Assembly (NCBI RefSeq): GCF_041737375.1 | Contig: NZ_JBGSRV010000012.1 | Location: 62,001 to 126,000, forward strand | Origin: Vampirovibrio sp041737375 | GTDB taxonomy: Bacteria; Cyanobacteriota; Vampirovibrionia; Vampirovibrionales; Vampirovibrionaceae | Length of the DNA: 64,000 nt | Reading direction: 5' to 3' | Shown: positions 7,906 through 16,957 of the stretch, piece after piece | Position numbering within the stretch: position 1 is the first letter of the stretch | Layout: each line of letters starts with the position of its first letter | Notes under the pieces: generated by a model | Told to the model about the DNA's origin: nothing | The model's database searches: none | What the model saw: only the letters and a program-made list of their open reading frames with translations | Position numbers and translations under genes: made by a program

Positions 7906-8778
7906 TTAAAGACGGGCCGAAACCAGCGTATCGGCTGGCAAGGCCTGTTGTGCGTAAATGCGGGTGGAGGTGGCCACATCCTCACAACGGTTGGGACAGT
8001 AAAGCGTGCTTTCCCAGTGCAGGGTCATATTCTGGCTGAGCTGAGACAGCAAGGCGGTTTCTGCCCGCACCAGCCTCATGGTATCCGGGTATTGGCTGGC
8101 GGCGGGATGGTTGAGCAACTGTTGCACACTGCTTAAATAGCTGGTTAACGCTTGACCGGATGACGCCGGGGTACGGTTCTCTTCCAGCAGGCCGCCTTGC
8201 TGGTTGTAGCGGGCGGTAATAAAAGCGCCATTGTTCAGGTTTTGCAAATACGACATCAGGGTGGCCCGCACTCGCAGGTGGGCCATATCTTCGGTGGGGG
8301 CACCATCAAACCGCAACGCGCTGGCTTGCCGAATGGTGTTGCCCAAGGCCTGGGTTTTGTCTTTCAGGGTTTTGAACTGGGCGGTTAATTCACTGCTTTT
8401 AACTTCATCGGCCAGTTGACCGTACAGGTAAGCGGCGTAATCAAAGGCTTCCGCTCCAGAGGCCAGCGTGGTTTGCTGGAGGGTTAAGGGTTTATCCAGC
8501 GTTTCCAGATGAATAGAGGCGTTATCCAGCAATCGTTGACGCCAGAGTAACGGTTCACCCCCACTTAACAAAACGGGGGGCTTTGCGGGGGCAAAAATAA
8601 TGGCCAGTGGATTTGCTTTGATCATCCTGGGGGTGTTGTCGGTGGCCAGCGCACTGGAAATTACCTCGGGAGGATGCAGGGGGCCATCATAAAAGAAAAA
8701 AGTGAGTACCAGCGCCATGCCCACAAACCCGGCGGAGGTAAGTAACGCTTGAACGTGACGTTTGAAACGAGAACGCAT
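7906..8778 (-). CDS. Membrane-anchored protein of unknown function
   Basis: 290 residues from ATG 8778, chosen because AAGAGGG sits 7 bases upstream; a longer frame to 8910 has no such site. Residues 1-9 are basic (MRSRFKRHV), followed by one hydrophobic segment (LLTSAGFVGMALVLTFFFY), so it is a single-pass inner-membrane or lipid-side anchored protein with a ~260-residue periplasmic part. That part is mostly helical, with two cysteines (CPNRCEDV) close to the C-terminus. No family was recognised. It is isolated between the TPR gene and pyrG on the same strand. Confidence 0.6.
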   Translation of the reverse strand: MRSRFKRHVQALLTSAGFVGMALVLTFFFYDGPLHPPEVISSALATDNTPRMIKANPLAIIFAPAKPPVLLSGGEPLLWRQRLLDNASIHLETLDKPLTLQQTTLASGAEAFDYAAYLYGQLADEVKSSELTAQFKTLKDKTQALGNTIRQASALRFDGAPTEDMAHLRVRATLMSYLQNLNNGAFITARYNQQGGLLEENRTPASSGQALTSYLSSVQQLLNHPAASQYPDTMRLVRAETALLSQLSQNMTLHWESTLYCPNRCEDVATSTRIYAQQALPADTLVSARL

Positions 8779-8986
8779 GCAAAACCCTCTTGAAGGGACT
8801 TCCATGCCGTTGCGTGGAAGTCCTTGCAAAATTTGACGATTGACAAGAACTGTCATGGGTATCGGACACCCCGAGGTTTTCCCAAGGGCAACCGGGCGTT
8901 CTTTTATCAATTATTTACAGAAATATTTGTAGAAACAGGCGTGCTTCATCGCAGGCAAACCACAGGCACTTATAGGGGTTTGCTTT

Positions 8987-10627
8987 CTAGTTGGGGACGG
9001 TCGCTTCCCGTTCCGCTTTTTGTACCAAAGCCACGGTGGCCTTAACCAGCCCTTTGAATAAGGGGTGCGGCTTGTCCGGGCGGGATTTGAACTCCGGGTG
9101 GAACTGGCAGGCCACAAACCAGGGGTGGTTGGGCAGCTCAATAATTTCCATCAGGGTGCGATCCGGTGAGGTGCCTGAGAAGATCAATCCGGCCTTGGTC
9201 AGGATATCAATGTACTCGTTGTTGATTTCGTAGCGGTGCCGGTGACGCTCCATGACCACTTCCGTTTCATAGGCTTCGGCGGCTTTGGAATTTTTCATCA
9301 AATGGCAGGGGTATTGGCCCAATCGCATGGTGCCGCCCTTGTCCGCCAGATTTTTCTGGTCTTCCATCAGGGCCACCACTGGCTGATCGGCTTTGGGTTC
9401 AAACTCGATGCTATCGGCTCGGGTGAGTTGGGCCACGTTGCGGGCGTATTCAATAACCGAAACCTGCATGCCCAAACACAAGCCCAAAAAGGGGATGTTA
9501 TGGGTTCGGGCGTATTTAACCACGTTAATTTTGCCTTCAATGCCCCGGTTGCCAAAGCCACCCGGCACCACAATGGCATCTACCCCGGATAGCAGGGCTT
9601 CACAGGTTTCATCATCAACGCAATCCTCGGTGTTAATCCAGCGAATGTCCACGGAGGCGCTTTCGCTGTAGCCCGCATGCTTGAGGGCTTCAATCACGGA
9701 AAGGTAGGCATCGCTGAGGCCCGTGTATTTTCCGGCCAGCGCGATTTTCAGGTTCATGGTGGGTTGTTTTACTTTTTGAACCATGGCTTCCCAGGAGGCT
9801 AAATTGGGTTCGGATTGCTCCGTGTTCAAGCGCTCCAGCACCTGATGGGCCAAACCTTCTTTTTCCAGTGCCAGCGGTACTTCGTACAACACGGCCATAT
9901 CAATGGATTCAATCACCGCCTCAGGCGCCACATTGGTGAACTGGGCCAGCTTTAGGCGCTCGCCACGCCCCAAGGGGCGCTCGGTACGGCACACCAGAAT
10001 ATCTGGCTGGATGCCAATGCTACGCAGGGTATTTACACTGTGCTGGGAAGGCTTGGTTTTAACTTCCCCGGAGGCTTTCAGGTAAGGGATCAGTGTAACG
10101 TGAATGAAGCAGGTGTTTTTAAAGCCCACATCATAACGAAACTGGCGAATGGCTTCTAAAAAGGGAAGGCCCTCAATATCGCCCACCGTGCCGCCCACTT
10201 CAATAATCAGGAAATCCGGGGAAAGCTGGTGGGTGGCTTCCATAATGCGGTTTTTAATTTCATCGGTAATATGCGGAATGGTTTGCACGGTGGCGCCCAA
10301 ATAGTCGCCCCGGCGCTCCTTGGCGATCACATCCTGATAGATGCGTCCGGCGGTAACGTTGTTCAACCGGGTGAGGTTGGTGTCGATAAAGCGCTCGTAG
10401 TGACCTAAATCCAGATCGGTTTCCGCCCCGTCATCGGTGACAAACACCTCGCCGTGTTGAAAGGGGCTCATGGTGCCGGGATCCACGTTGATATAGGGGT
10501 CAAATTTTTGAATGGATATCTTATAGCCTCTGGCACGCAGCAAACGGCCTAAAGAGGCGGCTACAATGCCTTTGCCCAAAGAGCTGACCACACCACCGGT
10601 GACGAAAATGTACTTGGTAGAACCCAT
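8987..10627 (-). CDS. pyrG: CTP synthase
   Basis: 546 residues, the usual length. It makes CTP from UTP, ATP and glutamine in the cytoplasm. The N-terminal amidoligase domain begins KYIFVTGGVVSSLGKGIVAASLG (P-loop) and contains DPYINVDPGTMSPFQHGEVFV. The C-terminal class-I glutamine amidotransferase has the oxyanion segment PGGFGNRG, the catalytic Cys in FLGLCLGMQ and the His-Glu pair in CQFHPEFKSRP. All catalytic motifs are intact. It appears monocistronic, ~100 bases downstream of gatC. Confidence 0.98.
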   Translation of the reverse strand: MGSTKYIFVTGGVVSSLGKGIVAASLGRLLRARGYKISIQKFDPYINVDPGTMSPFQHGEVFVTDDGAETDLDLGHYERFIDTNLTRLNNVTAGRIYQDVIAKERRGDYLGATVQTIPHITDEIKNRIMEATHQLSPDFLIIEVGGTVGDIEGLPFLEAIRQFRYDVGFKNTCFIHVTLIPYLKASGEVKTKPSQHSVNTLRSIGIQPDILVCRTERPLGRGERLKLAQFTNVAPEAVIESIDMAVLYEVPLALEKEGLAHQVLERLNTEQSEPNLASWEAMVQKVKQPTMNLKIALAGKYTGLSDAYLSVIEALKHAGYSESASVDIRWINTEDCVDDETCEALLSGVDAIVVPGGFGNRGIEGKINVVKYARTHNIPFLGLCLGMQVSVIEYARNVAQLTRADSIEFEPKADQPVVALMEDQKNLADKGGTMRLGQYPCHLMKNSKAAEAYETEVVMERHRHRYEINNEYIDILTKAGLIFSGTSPDRTLMEIIELPNHPWFVACQFHPEFKSRPDKPHPLFKGLVKATVALVQKAEREATVPN

Positions 10628-10725
10628 GTGACGAGAACCTCGTTTAACTTGTTTTGGCTGATGAGCGTAAATGAAAAAAGAAGGGTGAAAACTGTCAATA
10701 AAAGCGGCAGAGCGCTTAAGCGCAG

Positions 10726-11016
10726 TTAGCTGTCGCCCAGAATTTTAGGCACCCGGAAAAAGCCGTCTTCCTCGTGAGGAGCGTTGGCCAGCAGTTCTTC
10801 CCGGCTGAATTCCCGTGCGGACTTGTCTTCCCGGAAAACGGTCTGGGTGGAAGCGTCCATGTTCAATTCAATTTGAGATAAATCCACCTCGTTCAGCTGT
10901 TCCACCAGGCTCAATATTTTGCTCAAATCCTGGGTGTAGCGCTCGGTTTCTTCGGGCGTTAATTCCAGACGGGCCAATTTGGCCACATGCTTGACGGTTT
11001 CCTGAGTGATGGTCAT
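10726..11016 (-). CDS. gatC: Asp-tRNA(Asn)/Glu-tRNA(Gln) amidotransferase subunit C
   Basis: 96 residues from ATG 11016, which is preceded by AAGGAT at the right distance; a TTG nine bases upstream is less likely. The sequence TITQETVKHVAKLARLELTPEE and the C-terminal DGFFRVPKIL are the family's two signatures. GatC stabilises GatA and lets GatCAB amidate Glu-tRNA(Gln) or Asp-tRNA(Asn). gatA and gatB are not in the window. A tRNA-Gln gene lies at 49462, the kind of tRNA this enzyme would serve. Confidence 0.95.
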   Translation of the reverse strand: MTITQETVKHVAKLARLELTPEETERYTQDLSKILSLVEQLNEVDLSQIELNMDASTQTVFREDKSAREFSREELLANAPHEEDGFFRVPKILGDS

Positions 11017-11254
11017 GGTGAACAAATCCTTTGTGCTGGCGGGGAAGATTCATGCGTCGCCGAAAGCAGACGATTGTTCTCTATTCTAGCGGGAACAGGA
11101 AATTTTTCCAAAACTGGTTTAAAATTTTTAGCACTTCCAAAAATAATAAGGAAGCCCATCAGGCATCCCCATTGAACGGGTGACGTTGTGGATATAAAAA
11201 CCGCTCATACTAAAAATTGCCGAGCTTTGAGCGAAGGCGCTCGTGCCCGCCCTG

Positions 11255-11890
11255 TTACATGGATACCAACGAATGGGCTTGAAAATGCGCCACCATCCGC
11301 TCTTTAACGGCTTCTACCGAAATGGGCCGCTTCAGCACTGCTTGCATGGATGTCATTACTTGGCTTTGTAAGCCACAAGGGTTCATTTGGGAAAAGGCGG
11401 CCAAATCGGTGCAGACATTGAGGGCCAAGCCATGATAAGTAACCCATTTTTTGACGGAAACCCCAATGGAGGCCAGCTTTAAGCACTGCCCACCTTCAGG
11501 CGCTTCCACCCACACCCCGGTCCAGCCCGGATTGCGCTGGCCGGTAATGCCAAAGTCCTGCAGGGTTAAAATAATGAGGGTTTCCAAATTTCGCAAATAT
11601 TGGTGCAAATCCCGCTGGCCTACGGGCAAATGGAAAATGGGGTAGGCAATCAGTTGCCCCGGCCCGTGATAAGTGACATCCCCGCCCCGTTCCACCGCAT
11701 GCACCGGAACGCTGGGATTCAGCAAGTTTTCCGCATGCGAACCCCGCCCCAGCGTAATCACCGGCGGGTGTTCCCCAATCAGCAAGGTGTCTGGAATTTC
11801 TTCGTTCAAGCGCTGCTGCACCAAACGCTTTTGCAAGGTCCAAACCGTTGGGTAATCGCTCAGTGCAAAGTCCTGAATGGCAAGCGGCAA
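11255..11890 (-). CDS. lipB: Octanoyltransferase (lipoate biosynthesis)
   Basis: 211 residues. It transfers the octanoyl chain from acyl carrier protein to lipoyl domains, the step before LipA. It has the LipB signatures RGGDVTYHGPGQLIAYP, the Lys-containing LKLASIGVSVKKWVTYHG, and the catalytic Cys in MNPCGLQSQ (about residue 169). The frame begins at TTG 11890, one base after the lpd stop codon, so translation is coupled to the E3 gene. It is the last gene of the lipA-E1-E2-E3-lipB operon; its position shows it serves the complex encoded upstream. Confidence 0.95.
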   Translation of the reverse strand: MPLAIQDFALSDYPTVWTLQKRLVQQRLNEEIPDTLLIGEHPPVITLGRGSHAENLLNPSVPVHAVERGGDVTYHGPGQLIAYPIFHLPVGQRDLHQYLRNLETLIILTLQDFGITGQRNPGWTGVWVEAPEGGQCLKLASIGVSVKKWVTYHGLALNVCTDLAAFSQMNPCGLQSQVMTSMQAVLKRPISVEAVKERMVAHFQAHSLVSM

Positions 11891-11891
11891 G

Positions 11892-13322
11892 CTATTTAAC
11901 CCCGGCCACCGGCTTTTCCTTTTGGAAAATATGAATGGCCATACCGTGTACCGCCTCAGCGGCTTCCATCATGGTTTCCGGCAAGGTGGGGTGGGTGTGT
12001 ACGGTGAGAGAAATATCTTCCGCCGTGGCGCCCATTTCAATGCCCAAAGTGGCTTCCGCAATCAGCTCAGAGACTTCCGGGCCAATCATATGCACACCCA
12101 GCAGTAAATCCGTTTTGGCATCGGTAATCATTTTAACCATGCCCTCTGGCTCATTCATGCTCAAGGCCCTGCCAGAGGCCGCAAAGGGGAACTTGCCCAC
12201 TTTTACCTCGTAGCCTTCCGCTCTGGCCTGCTCTTCGCTCAAGCCCACCGTGGCAATTTCCGGGTCGCAGAAGATGGCGGCGGGCATGGCCCGGTAATCC
12301 AGCACCTCTTTGCTGCCCGCAATCACGGCGGCTGCCACCAGCCCTTCTTTAGAGGCCTTATGGGCCAGCAGGGGGGGATTGGTCACATCCCCAATGGCGA
12401 AAATATGCGGCACCGAAGAGCGCAACTGGTTGTCCACAATCACAAAGCCCTTGTCGTTGAGTTGAACACCGGCTTTGTCCAGCCCAATGTTTTGGGTGTT
12501 GGGCTTGCGACCCACGCACACCAGCAACTTGTCCACGGTTTCCGTCAGGGAGCCTTTGGGGGTGTTAAAGGTAACCACCACTTTGCCATTCTGAACATCG
12601 GCCTGTTGGGCTTTGCTTTCCAGATGAACGGCCACCCCCCGCTTTTTGAGGGCACGTTTCAGCATCTGCACAATTTCTTTGTCCACACCGGGTAAAATAT
12701 CGGCGGCCAGCTCAATAATAGTAACCTTGCTGCCTAGCTTGGCGTACAAGGTTCCCATTTCCAGCCCAATGACCCCACCGCCAATCACGGCCATGGTTTC
12801 TGGCACTTCCTGCCAGGACAAGCCTTCCCGAGATTCAATGATGTTCTCGCCATTAAATTCAAACCCCGGCACTTCAATGGGCGATGAGCCGGTGGCAATC
12901 AGGAAGTTTTCCGCTTCCAGCGTTTGCACTTTTCCTTCACTGTCTTTGACTTCCAAAATGTTGGGGCCGGTAAAGGTGGCAGTTCCAAACACGCTTTGAA
13001 TGCCATGCGCTTTGAACAATTGCCCAATGCCGCCAGTCAGCTTTTTCACCACGCTGTCTTTCCAGCTTTGAAGCTTGGGCATTTCAATGCGCAGCCCGTC
13101 GACATAAATGCCCATTTCTCCGGCATGCTGAATGCGCTCGTACAAGGTGCCCGCATAAATAAGCGCTTTGGAGGGGATGCAGCCCCAATTCAGGCAAACC
13201 CCGCCCAGCACTTCTTTTTCTACCACGGTCACTTTTTTGCCCAGCTGTGCCAGCCGAATGGCCGCCACATATCCGCCGGGCCCAGCCCCTATCACAATGA
13301 CATCGGGTTTATGCTCTGCCAT
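11892..13322 (-). CDS. lpdA: Dihydrolipoyl dehydrogenase (E3)
   Basis: 476 residues, the typical length. The FAD-dependent enzyme reoxidises the lipoyl arm of E2 and passes electrons to NAD+. It shows the N-terminal FAD site IVIGAGPGGYVAAIRLAQLG, the redox disulfide GGVCLNWGCIPSKAL (about residues 41-46), the NAD-binding GGGVIGLEMGTLYAKLG, the second FAD motif IFAIGD and the active-site His in VHTHPTLPET. It is the fifth gene of the six-gene operon, 63 bases after E2. Confidence 0.97.
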   Translation of the reverse strand: MAEHKPDVIVIGAGPGGYVAAIRLAQLGKKVTVVEKEVLGGVCLNWGCIPSKALIYAGTLYERIQHAGEMGIYVDGLRIEMPKLQSWKDSVVKKLTGGIGQLFKAHGIQSVFGTATFTGPNILEVKDSEGKVQTLEAENFLIATGSSPIEVPGFEFNGENIIESREGLSWQEVPETMAVIGGGVIGLEMGTLYAKLGSKVTIIELAADILPGVDKEIVQMLKRALKKRGVAVHLESKAQQADVQNGKVVVTFNTPKGSLTETVDKLLVCVGRKPNTQNIGLDKAGVQLNDKGFVIVDNQLRSSVPHIFAIGDVTNPPLLAHKASKEGLVAAAVIAGSKEVLDYRAMPAAIFCDPEIATVGLSEEQARAEGYEVKVGKFPFAASGRALSMNEPEGMVKMITDAKTDLLLGVHMIGPEVSELIAEATLGIEMGATAEDISLTVHTHPTLPETMMEAAEAVHGMAIHIFQKEKPVAGVK

Positions 13323-13385
13323 GGTTCGCGTTCCTTATGTCGGCTCAAATACGGGTTCAAAAAAGTCAGGCGGGTCTGTTTCCGC

Positions 13386-14729
13386 TTAAAACGCAGTCAT
13401 CAGGCGGGCCGGATTTTCCAGATATTGAATCACTTCTTTTACAAATAGGGCGGCTTCTGCTCCATCCACCACCCGGTGATCGCAGGAAATGGACAAGTGC
13501 ATCATTTCCCGAATCACGATTTGCTCTACCCCTTCAATGGTGCGCACCACTGGGCGACGCTCAATTTTGTTAATGCCCATAATGGCCACTTCCGGGTAAT
13601 TAATAATCGGGATTCCAAACAGGCCGCCAATGGAGCCGATGCTGGTGAGGGTAAAGGTGCCGCCTTTTAACTCTTCCAGGGTTAGTTTGCCTGCCCGTGC
13701 TTTTTCGGCCAGGGTTTTAATTTCGGCGGCCAGTGTGAATGAATTTTTCTGATCGGCGTATTTCACCACCGGCACAATGAGGCCCTGATCGGTGGCCACG
13801 GCTACGCCCATGTGGAAATCGTTTTTGTAAACCACTTCCTTGGCCTGCTCATCCAGTTGGGAGTTCAGCACCGGATACTTCCGCAATCCGGCAATCACCG
13901 CCTTGATCACAAAGGGTAGGTAGCTCAGTTTTACGCCTTCCGCTTCGGCCACCGGCAATAAATCGGCCCGCATGGCCACCAGCTTGCTCATATCCACTTC
14001 TTCCACGTAGGCAAAGTGGGGGGCAGTTTGCTTGGATTTAACCAGATGCTCCGCAATTTTGCGACGCAGCCCGCCAAACGGCGCCCGGTGTTCTCCCATG
14101 GAACGAAACCCTTCCGGGCTGGCGCTGACAGCGGAAACGGCGGTTTTGGCCACGACCGAGCCCGCCCCCTGGAAGGTCTTAACATCATCCGGGGTTACGC
14201 GTCCCCGAGGTCCGCTGCCTGCAACTTCGCTGAGTGCTACGCCCAACTCTCGGGCCAGCTTGCGGGTGGCGGGGGCGGCAATGGCTTTGCCAGCCAAAGG
14301 CCGTTCCTGAGTGGCCGTGGCGGTGCTTTTGCCGGTGCCGTTGGCCGCTGTGGCCGACTCTTCTTCCTCAACGGTTTGCTCTTTTTCTGGAGACTGCTCA
14401 TTCTTTTTGGGCCCGGCTGGTTGCTCTTTGGCCGCCGGGGCTGGCTCGTCGTCCTCAGAGGATGCTTCTTCGCTGGCTGAGGCCTCTTTGGCGTTCTCAT
14501 CAAAAACGGCGATGACGCTGCCCACGGTAATCACTTCGCCGGGTTTGCCCCGTAATTCGGTTAGCACGCCGCTCATGGGGGCCGGAATTTCAGCGGTGAC
14601 CTTATCGGTCATCACTTCCACAATGGCCTGATCTTCTTTGACAAAATCGCCCTGTTTAACCAACCATTGAACGATTTCGCCCTCATGCACGCCTTCTCCG
14701 ATATCGGGCAGCTTGAATTCGTAAGCCAT
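13386..14729 (-). CDS. 2-oxoacid dehydrogenase E2 (dihydrolipoyl acyltransferase)
   Basis: 447 residues in three parts. The N-terminal lipoyl domain has the modified lysine in MTDKVTAEI (Lys43). A long Ala/Glu/Pro-rich linker follows (about 85-145). The peripheral subunit-binding domain is ATRKLARELGVALSEVAGSG with GRVTPDDV. The catalytic acyltransferase domain ends in SCDHRVVDGAEAALF (HxxxDG motif). The single lipoyl domain and the paired E1 subunits agree with a branched-chain (Bkd) type complex, though a pyruvate enzyme cannot be fully excluded. It is the core of the complex, in operon with E1 and E3. The ATG is preceded by a GAGGAG-like site. Confidence 0.93.
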   Translation of the reverse strand: MAYEFKLPDIGEGVHEGEIVQWLVKQGDFVKEDQAIVEVMTDKVTAEIPAPMSGVLTELRGKPGEVITVGSVIAVFDENAKEASASEEASSEDDEPAPAAKEQPAGPKKNEQSPEKEQTVEEEESATAANGTGKSTATATQERPLAGKAIAAPATRKLARELGVALSEVAGSGPRGRVTPDDVKTFQGAGSVVAKTAVSAVSASPEGFRSMGEHRAPFGGLRRKIAEHLVKSKQTAPHFAYVEEVDMSKLVAMRADLLPVAEAEGVKLSYLPFVIKAVIAGLRKYPVLNSQLDEQAKEVVYKNDFHMGVAVATDQGLIVPVVKYADQKNSFTLAAEIKTLAEKARAGKLTLEELKGGTFTLTSIGSIGGLFGIPIINYPEVAIMGINKIERRPVVRTIEGVEQIVIREMMHLSISCDHRVVDGAEAALFVKEVIQYLENPARLMTAF

Positions 14730-14793
14730 AATTGAAAAATCTCCTCAAAAAAACCGTTTGAACCAAAAAGGCCGGATGCTTCCAGCGGGTGTT

Positions 14794-15774
14794 CTAGTGG
14801 TATTCCATTACTTCCTTGATGCCCAGAAAAATACGGATGGCATCGGGCACATAAATTTTTTCCAGGGTGTAGGGAAAGGGGGTATCAAAGCCGCCAATGC
14901 GCTTAATGGGCGCTTCCAGATACTCCACGGCGTTCTCGGCGATAATGGCCGCCACTTCTGCCCCGTAGCCGCTGGTTTTGGGGGCTTCATACACAATCAT
15001 GGCCCGCCCGGTCTTTTTAACCGAATTCAAAATGGCTTCCTCGTCCACCGGGTACAGGGTGCGCAGGTCAATGATTTCGCATTTCACGCCCTCTTTTTCC
15101 AGCGCCTTTTCAGCAGCCAGCCTGCAAGGCTCCACCATGGCCCCGTAGCAAAAAATAGAGAGATCGCTGCCTTCCTGAACCAATCGGGCGGGGCCGATGG
15201 GTACCGTAAAGTCGCCGGTGGGCACTTCCCCTTTGACGGAGCGGTAAATCTTTTTGGGCTCCAGAAAAATAACCGGGTCTTCCCCACGAATGGCAGAGGC
15301 CAGCAGCCCCTTGGCATCTTCGGGGGTGGAGGGAATGACCACTTTTAAGCCCGGTGTGTGGGTAAAGTAAGCCTCCGGGCTTTGAGAGTGGTACAACCCG
15401 CCTCGAATACCGCCCCCGTAAGGGGTGCGAATCACCACCGGGCAAGTGTATTCCCCGCCGGAGCGATAGCGGAACTTGGCCAGTTCGGACACCACCTGAT
15501 CGAAGGCCGGGTAAATGTAATCGGCAAACTGGATTTCGGGCACTGGCTTCAGGCCGTACAACGCCATGCCAATGGCCGCCCCCACAATGCCGGTTTCGGT
15601 TAAGGGGGTGCTAAAGGCCCGTTCTTCGCCAAATTCCTTGTTCAAGCCTTCTGTGGCCCGAAAAACGCCTTCGTTTACGCCCACATCCTCGCCGAAAACC
15701 ACCACCCGGTCATCCCGGCGCATTTCGGTCTTGAGGGCATCGTTGATTGCCTGTAATAGTGTCATTTGAGCCAT
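14794..15774 (-). CDS. Branched-chain-type 2-oxoacid dehydrogenase E1 beta
   Basis: 326 residues from ATG 15774, which follows AGGAGA; an upstream frame to 15798 has no support. It contributes half of the thiamine-diphosphate site of the E1 heterotetramer. The motifs VFGEDVGVNEGVFRATEGL, PLTETGIVGAAIGMAL, EIQFADYIYPAFDQVVSELAK and TPYGGGIRGGLYHSQSPEAYF are conserved. The last resembles branched-chain enzymes more than pyruvate E1. It lies 26 bases after the E1 alpha stop. It should work with branched-chain 2-oxoacids and thus feed branched fatty acid primers or energy metabolism. Confidence 0.93.
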   Translation of the reverse strand: MAQMTLLQAINDALKTEMRRDDRVVVFGEDVGVNEGVFRATEGLNKEFGEERAFSTPLTETGIVGAAIGMALYGLKPVPEIQFADYIYPAFDQVVSELAKFRYRSGGEYTCPVVIRTPYGGGIRGGLYHSQSPEAYFTHTPGLKVVIPSTPEDAKGLLASAIRGEDPVIFLEPKKIYRSVKGEVPTGDFTVPIGPARLVQEGSDLSIFCYGAMVEPCRLAAEKALEKEGVKCEIIDLRTLYPVDEEAILNSVKKTGRAMIVYEAPKTSGYGAEVAAIIAENAVEYLEAPIKRIGGFDTPFPYTLEKIYVPDAIRIFLGIKEVMEYH

Positions 15775-15800
15775 AGTTAATTCTCCTGAGCCTCTCAAGC

Positions 15801-16937
15801 CTATAACGGAAATTCGCCTTCCTGCTGACGGGGAAATTCGCTTTCCTTTTCCAGCAGTTCGTCCCGTTGGCGAGCCAAGGCGGGCGGCAATTCGGCATAT
15901 ACATCTTCAAACAGAGAGTTCCAGTCCGGCTCCGGCTTTTTAGCCGACTCCGTGGTTCCCTCGTTCACCTTGGTTTGAGCCTCTTCCCAAATGCGGGCCT
16001 CGTAAGCCTCATCCCAAAGTTCTAACGATTTTAGATACTGACGGGTACGGGCAATGGGATCCCGTTCATCGCTCAGCCATTCATCACTTTCGTTGCCCCG
16101 GTAGCGGGTGGGGTCATCCGAGGAGGAGTGCGGGCCAACCCGGTAGGTGAACAGCTCAATCAGGGTAGGGCCTTCTCCGGCTCTGGCTCGGGCAAACGCT
16201 TCACGAGAGGCATTGTAGACCGCAATCACATCGTTGCCATCTACCCGAATGGCAGGAACGCCGTAGCCCACCCCTTTGGAGTGCAGCGTTTCCGCCCCAC
16301 ATTGCTTGGAAACAGGCTGGGAGATGGCATACTGGTTATTGACAATAAATACAACCAGCGGCGGCTTGTAAACTCCGGCAAAAGTCATGCAGGAGTGGAA
16401 ATCGTTGGCGGAAGTGCCACCATCCCCAATGTAGGTGGTGATGACCACGTCATCTTTTTTGTACTTGGCGGCCATGGCGGCCCCGGCAGCATGAATCAGG
16501 TGGGTGCCAATCACGCTGGAGGAACTGACGAAGTTGACCTTGCGGTTGGTGTAGTGGGCGGGCATTTGGCGGCCTTTGGCAAAATCGCCCACGTTGCCAA
16601 ACAGGTGATCAGCCAGCTCGGTAATGGGAACACCCTTGTAAATCATTAACCCGTATTGGCGATAGTAGCCAAAAATCCAGTCTTTATCGCTCAGGGCTTG
16701 ACCAATGCCAACCTGGGCCGCTTCTTCACCGGTAGAAGTGACACAAAAGCCAATGCGCCCGCTGCGTTGCAGTTTTTTCTGGCGCTCATCGTAGGCCCGA
16801 ATTAAAATCATGCCTTCATACATGCGTTTTAAGTCGTCGGCGCTCAAGCCTTCCGGTAACTGGCCGGTTTTTTGGTTGCTGACTGCCGCCCTGAGCAGGG
16901 GATCGGTGTTTGACGCGTTGGCGGATTTGCTGCTCAT
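15801..16937 (-). CDS. Branched-chain-type 2-oxoacid dehydrogenase E1 alpha
   Basis: 378 residues. It binds thiamine diphosphate and decarboxylates the oxoacid. The ThDP motif is visible as IGDGGTSANDFHSCM...VNNQYAIS. The segments KGRQMPAHYTNRKVNFV and RVGPHSSSDDPTRYRG are distinctive of branched-chain (BCKDH/BkdA) alpha subunits; the latter carries the loop with the phosphorylation-site serines of the animal enzyme. A pyruvate E1 would have a different substrate-loop sequence. The first ~30 residues are a variable extension. It lies 20 bases downstream of lipA and is the second gene of the operon. Confidence 0.93.
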   Translation of the reverse strand: MSSKSANASNTDPLLRAAVSNQKTGQLPEGLSADDLKRMYEGMILIRAYDERQKKLQRSGRIGFCVTSTGEEAAQVGIGQALSDKDWIFGYYRQYGLMIYKGVPITELADHLFGNVGDFAKGRQMPAHYTNRKVNFVSSSSVIGTHLIHAAGAAMAAKYKKDDVVITTYIGDGGTSANDFHSCMTFAGVYKPPLVVFIVNNQYAISQPVSKQCGAETLHSKGVGYGVPAIRVDGNDVIAVYNASREAFARARAGEGPTLIELFTYRVGPHSSSDDPTRYRGNESDEWLSDERDPIARTRQYLKSLELWDEAYEARIWEEAQTKVNEGTTESAKKPEPDWNSLFEDVYAELPPALARQRDELLEKESEFPRQQEGEFPL

Positions 16938-16957
16938 TGGCTGTCTCCTTTGCGAAC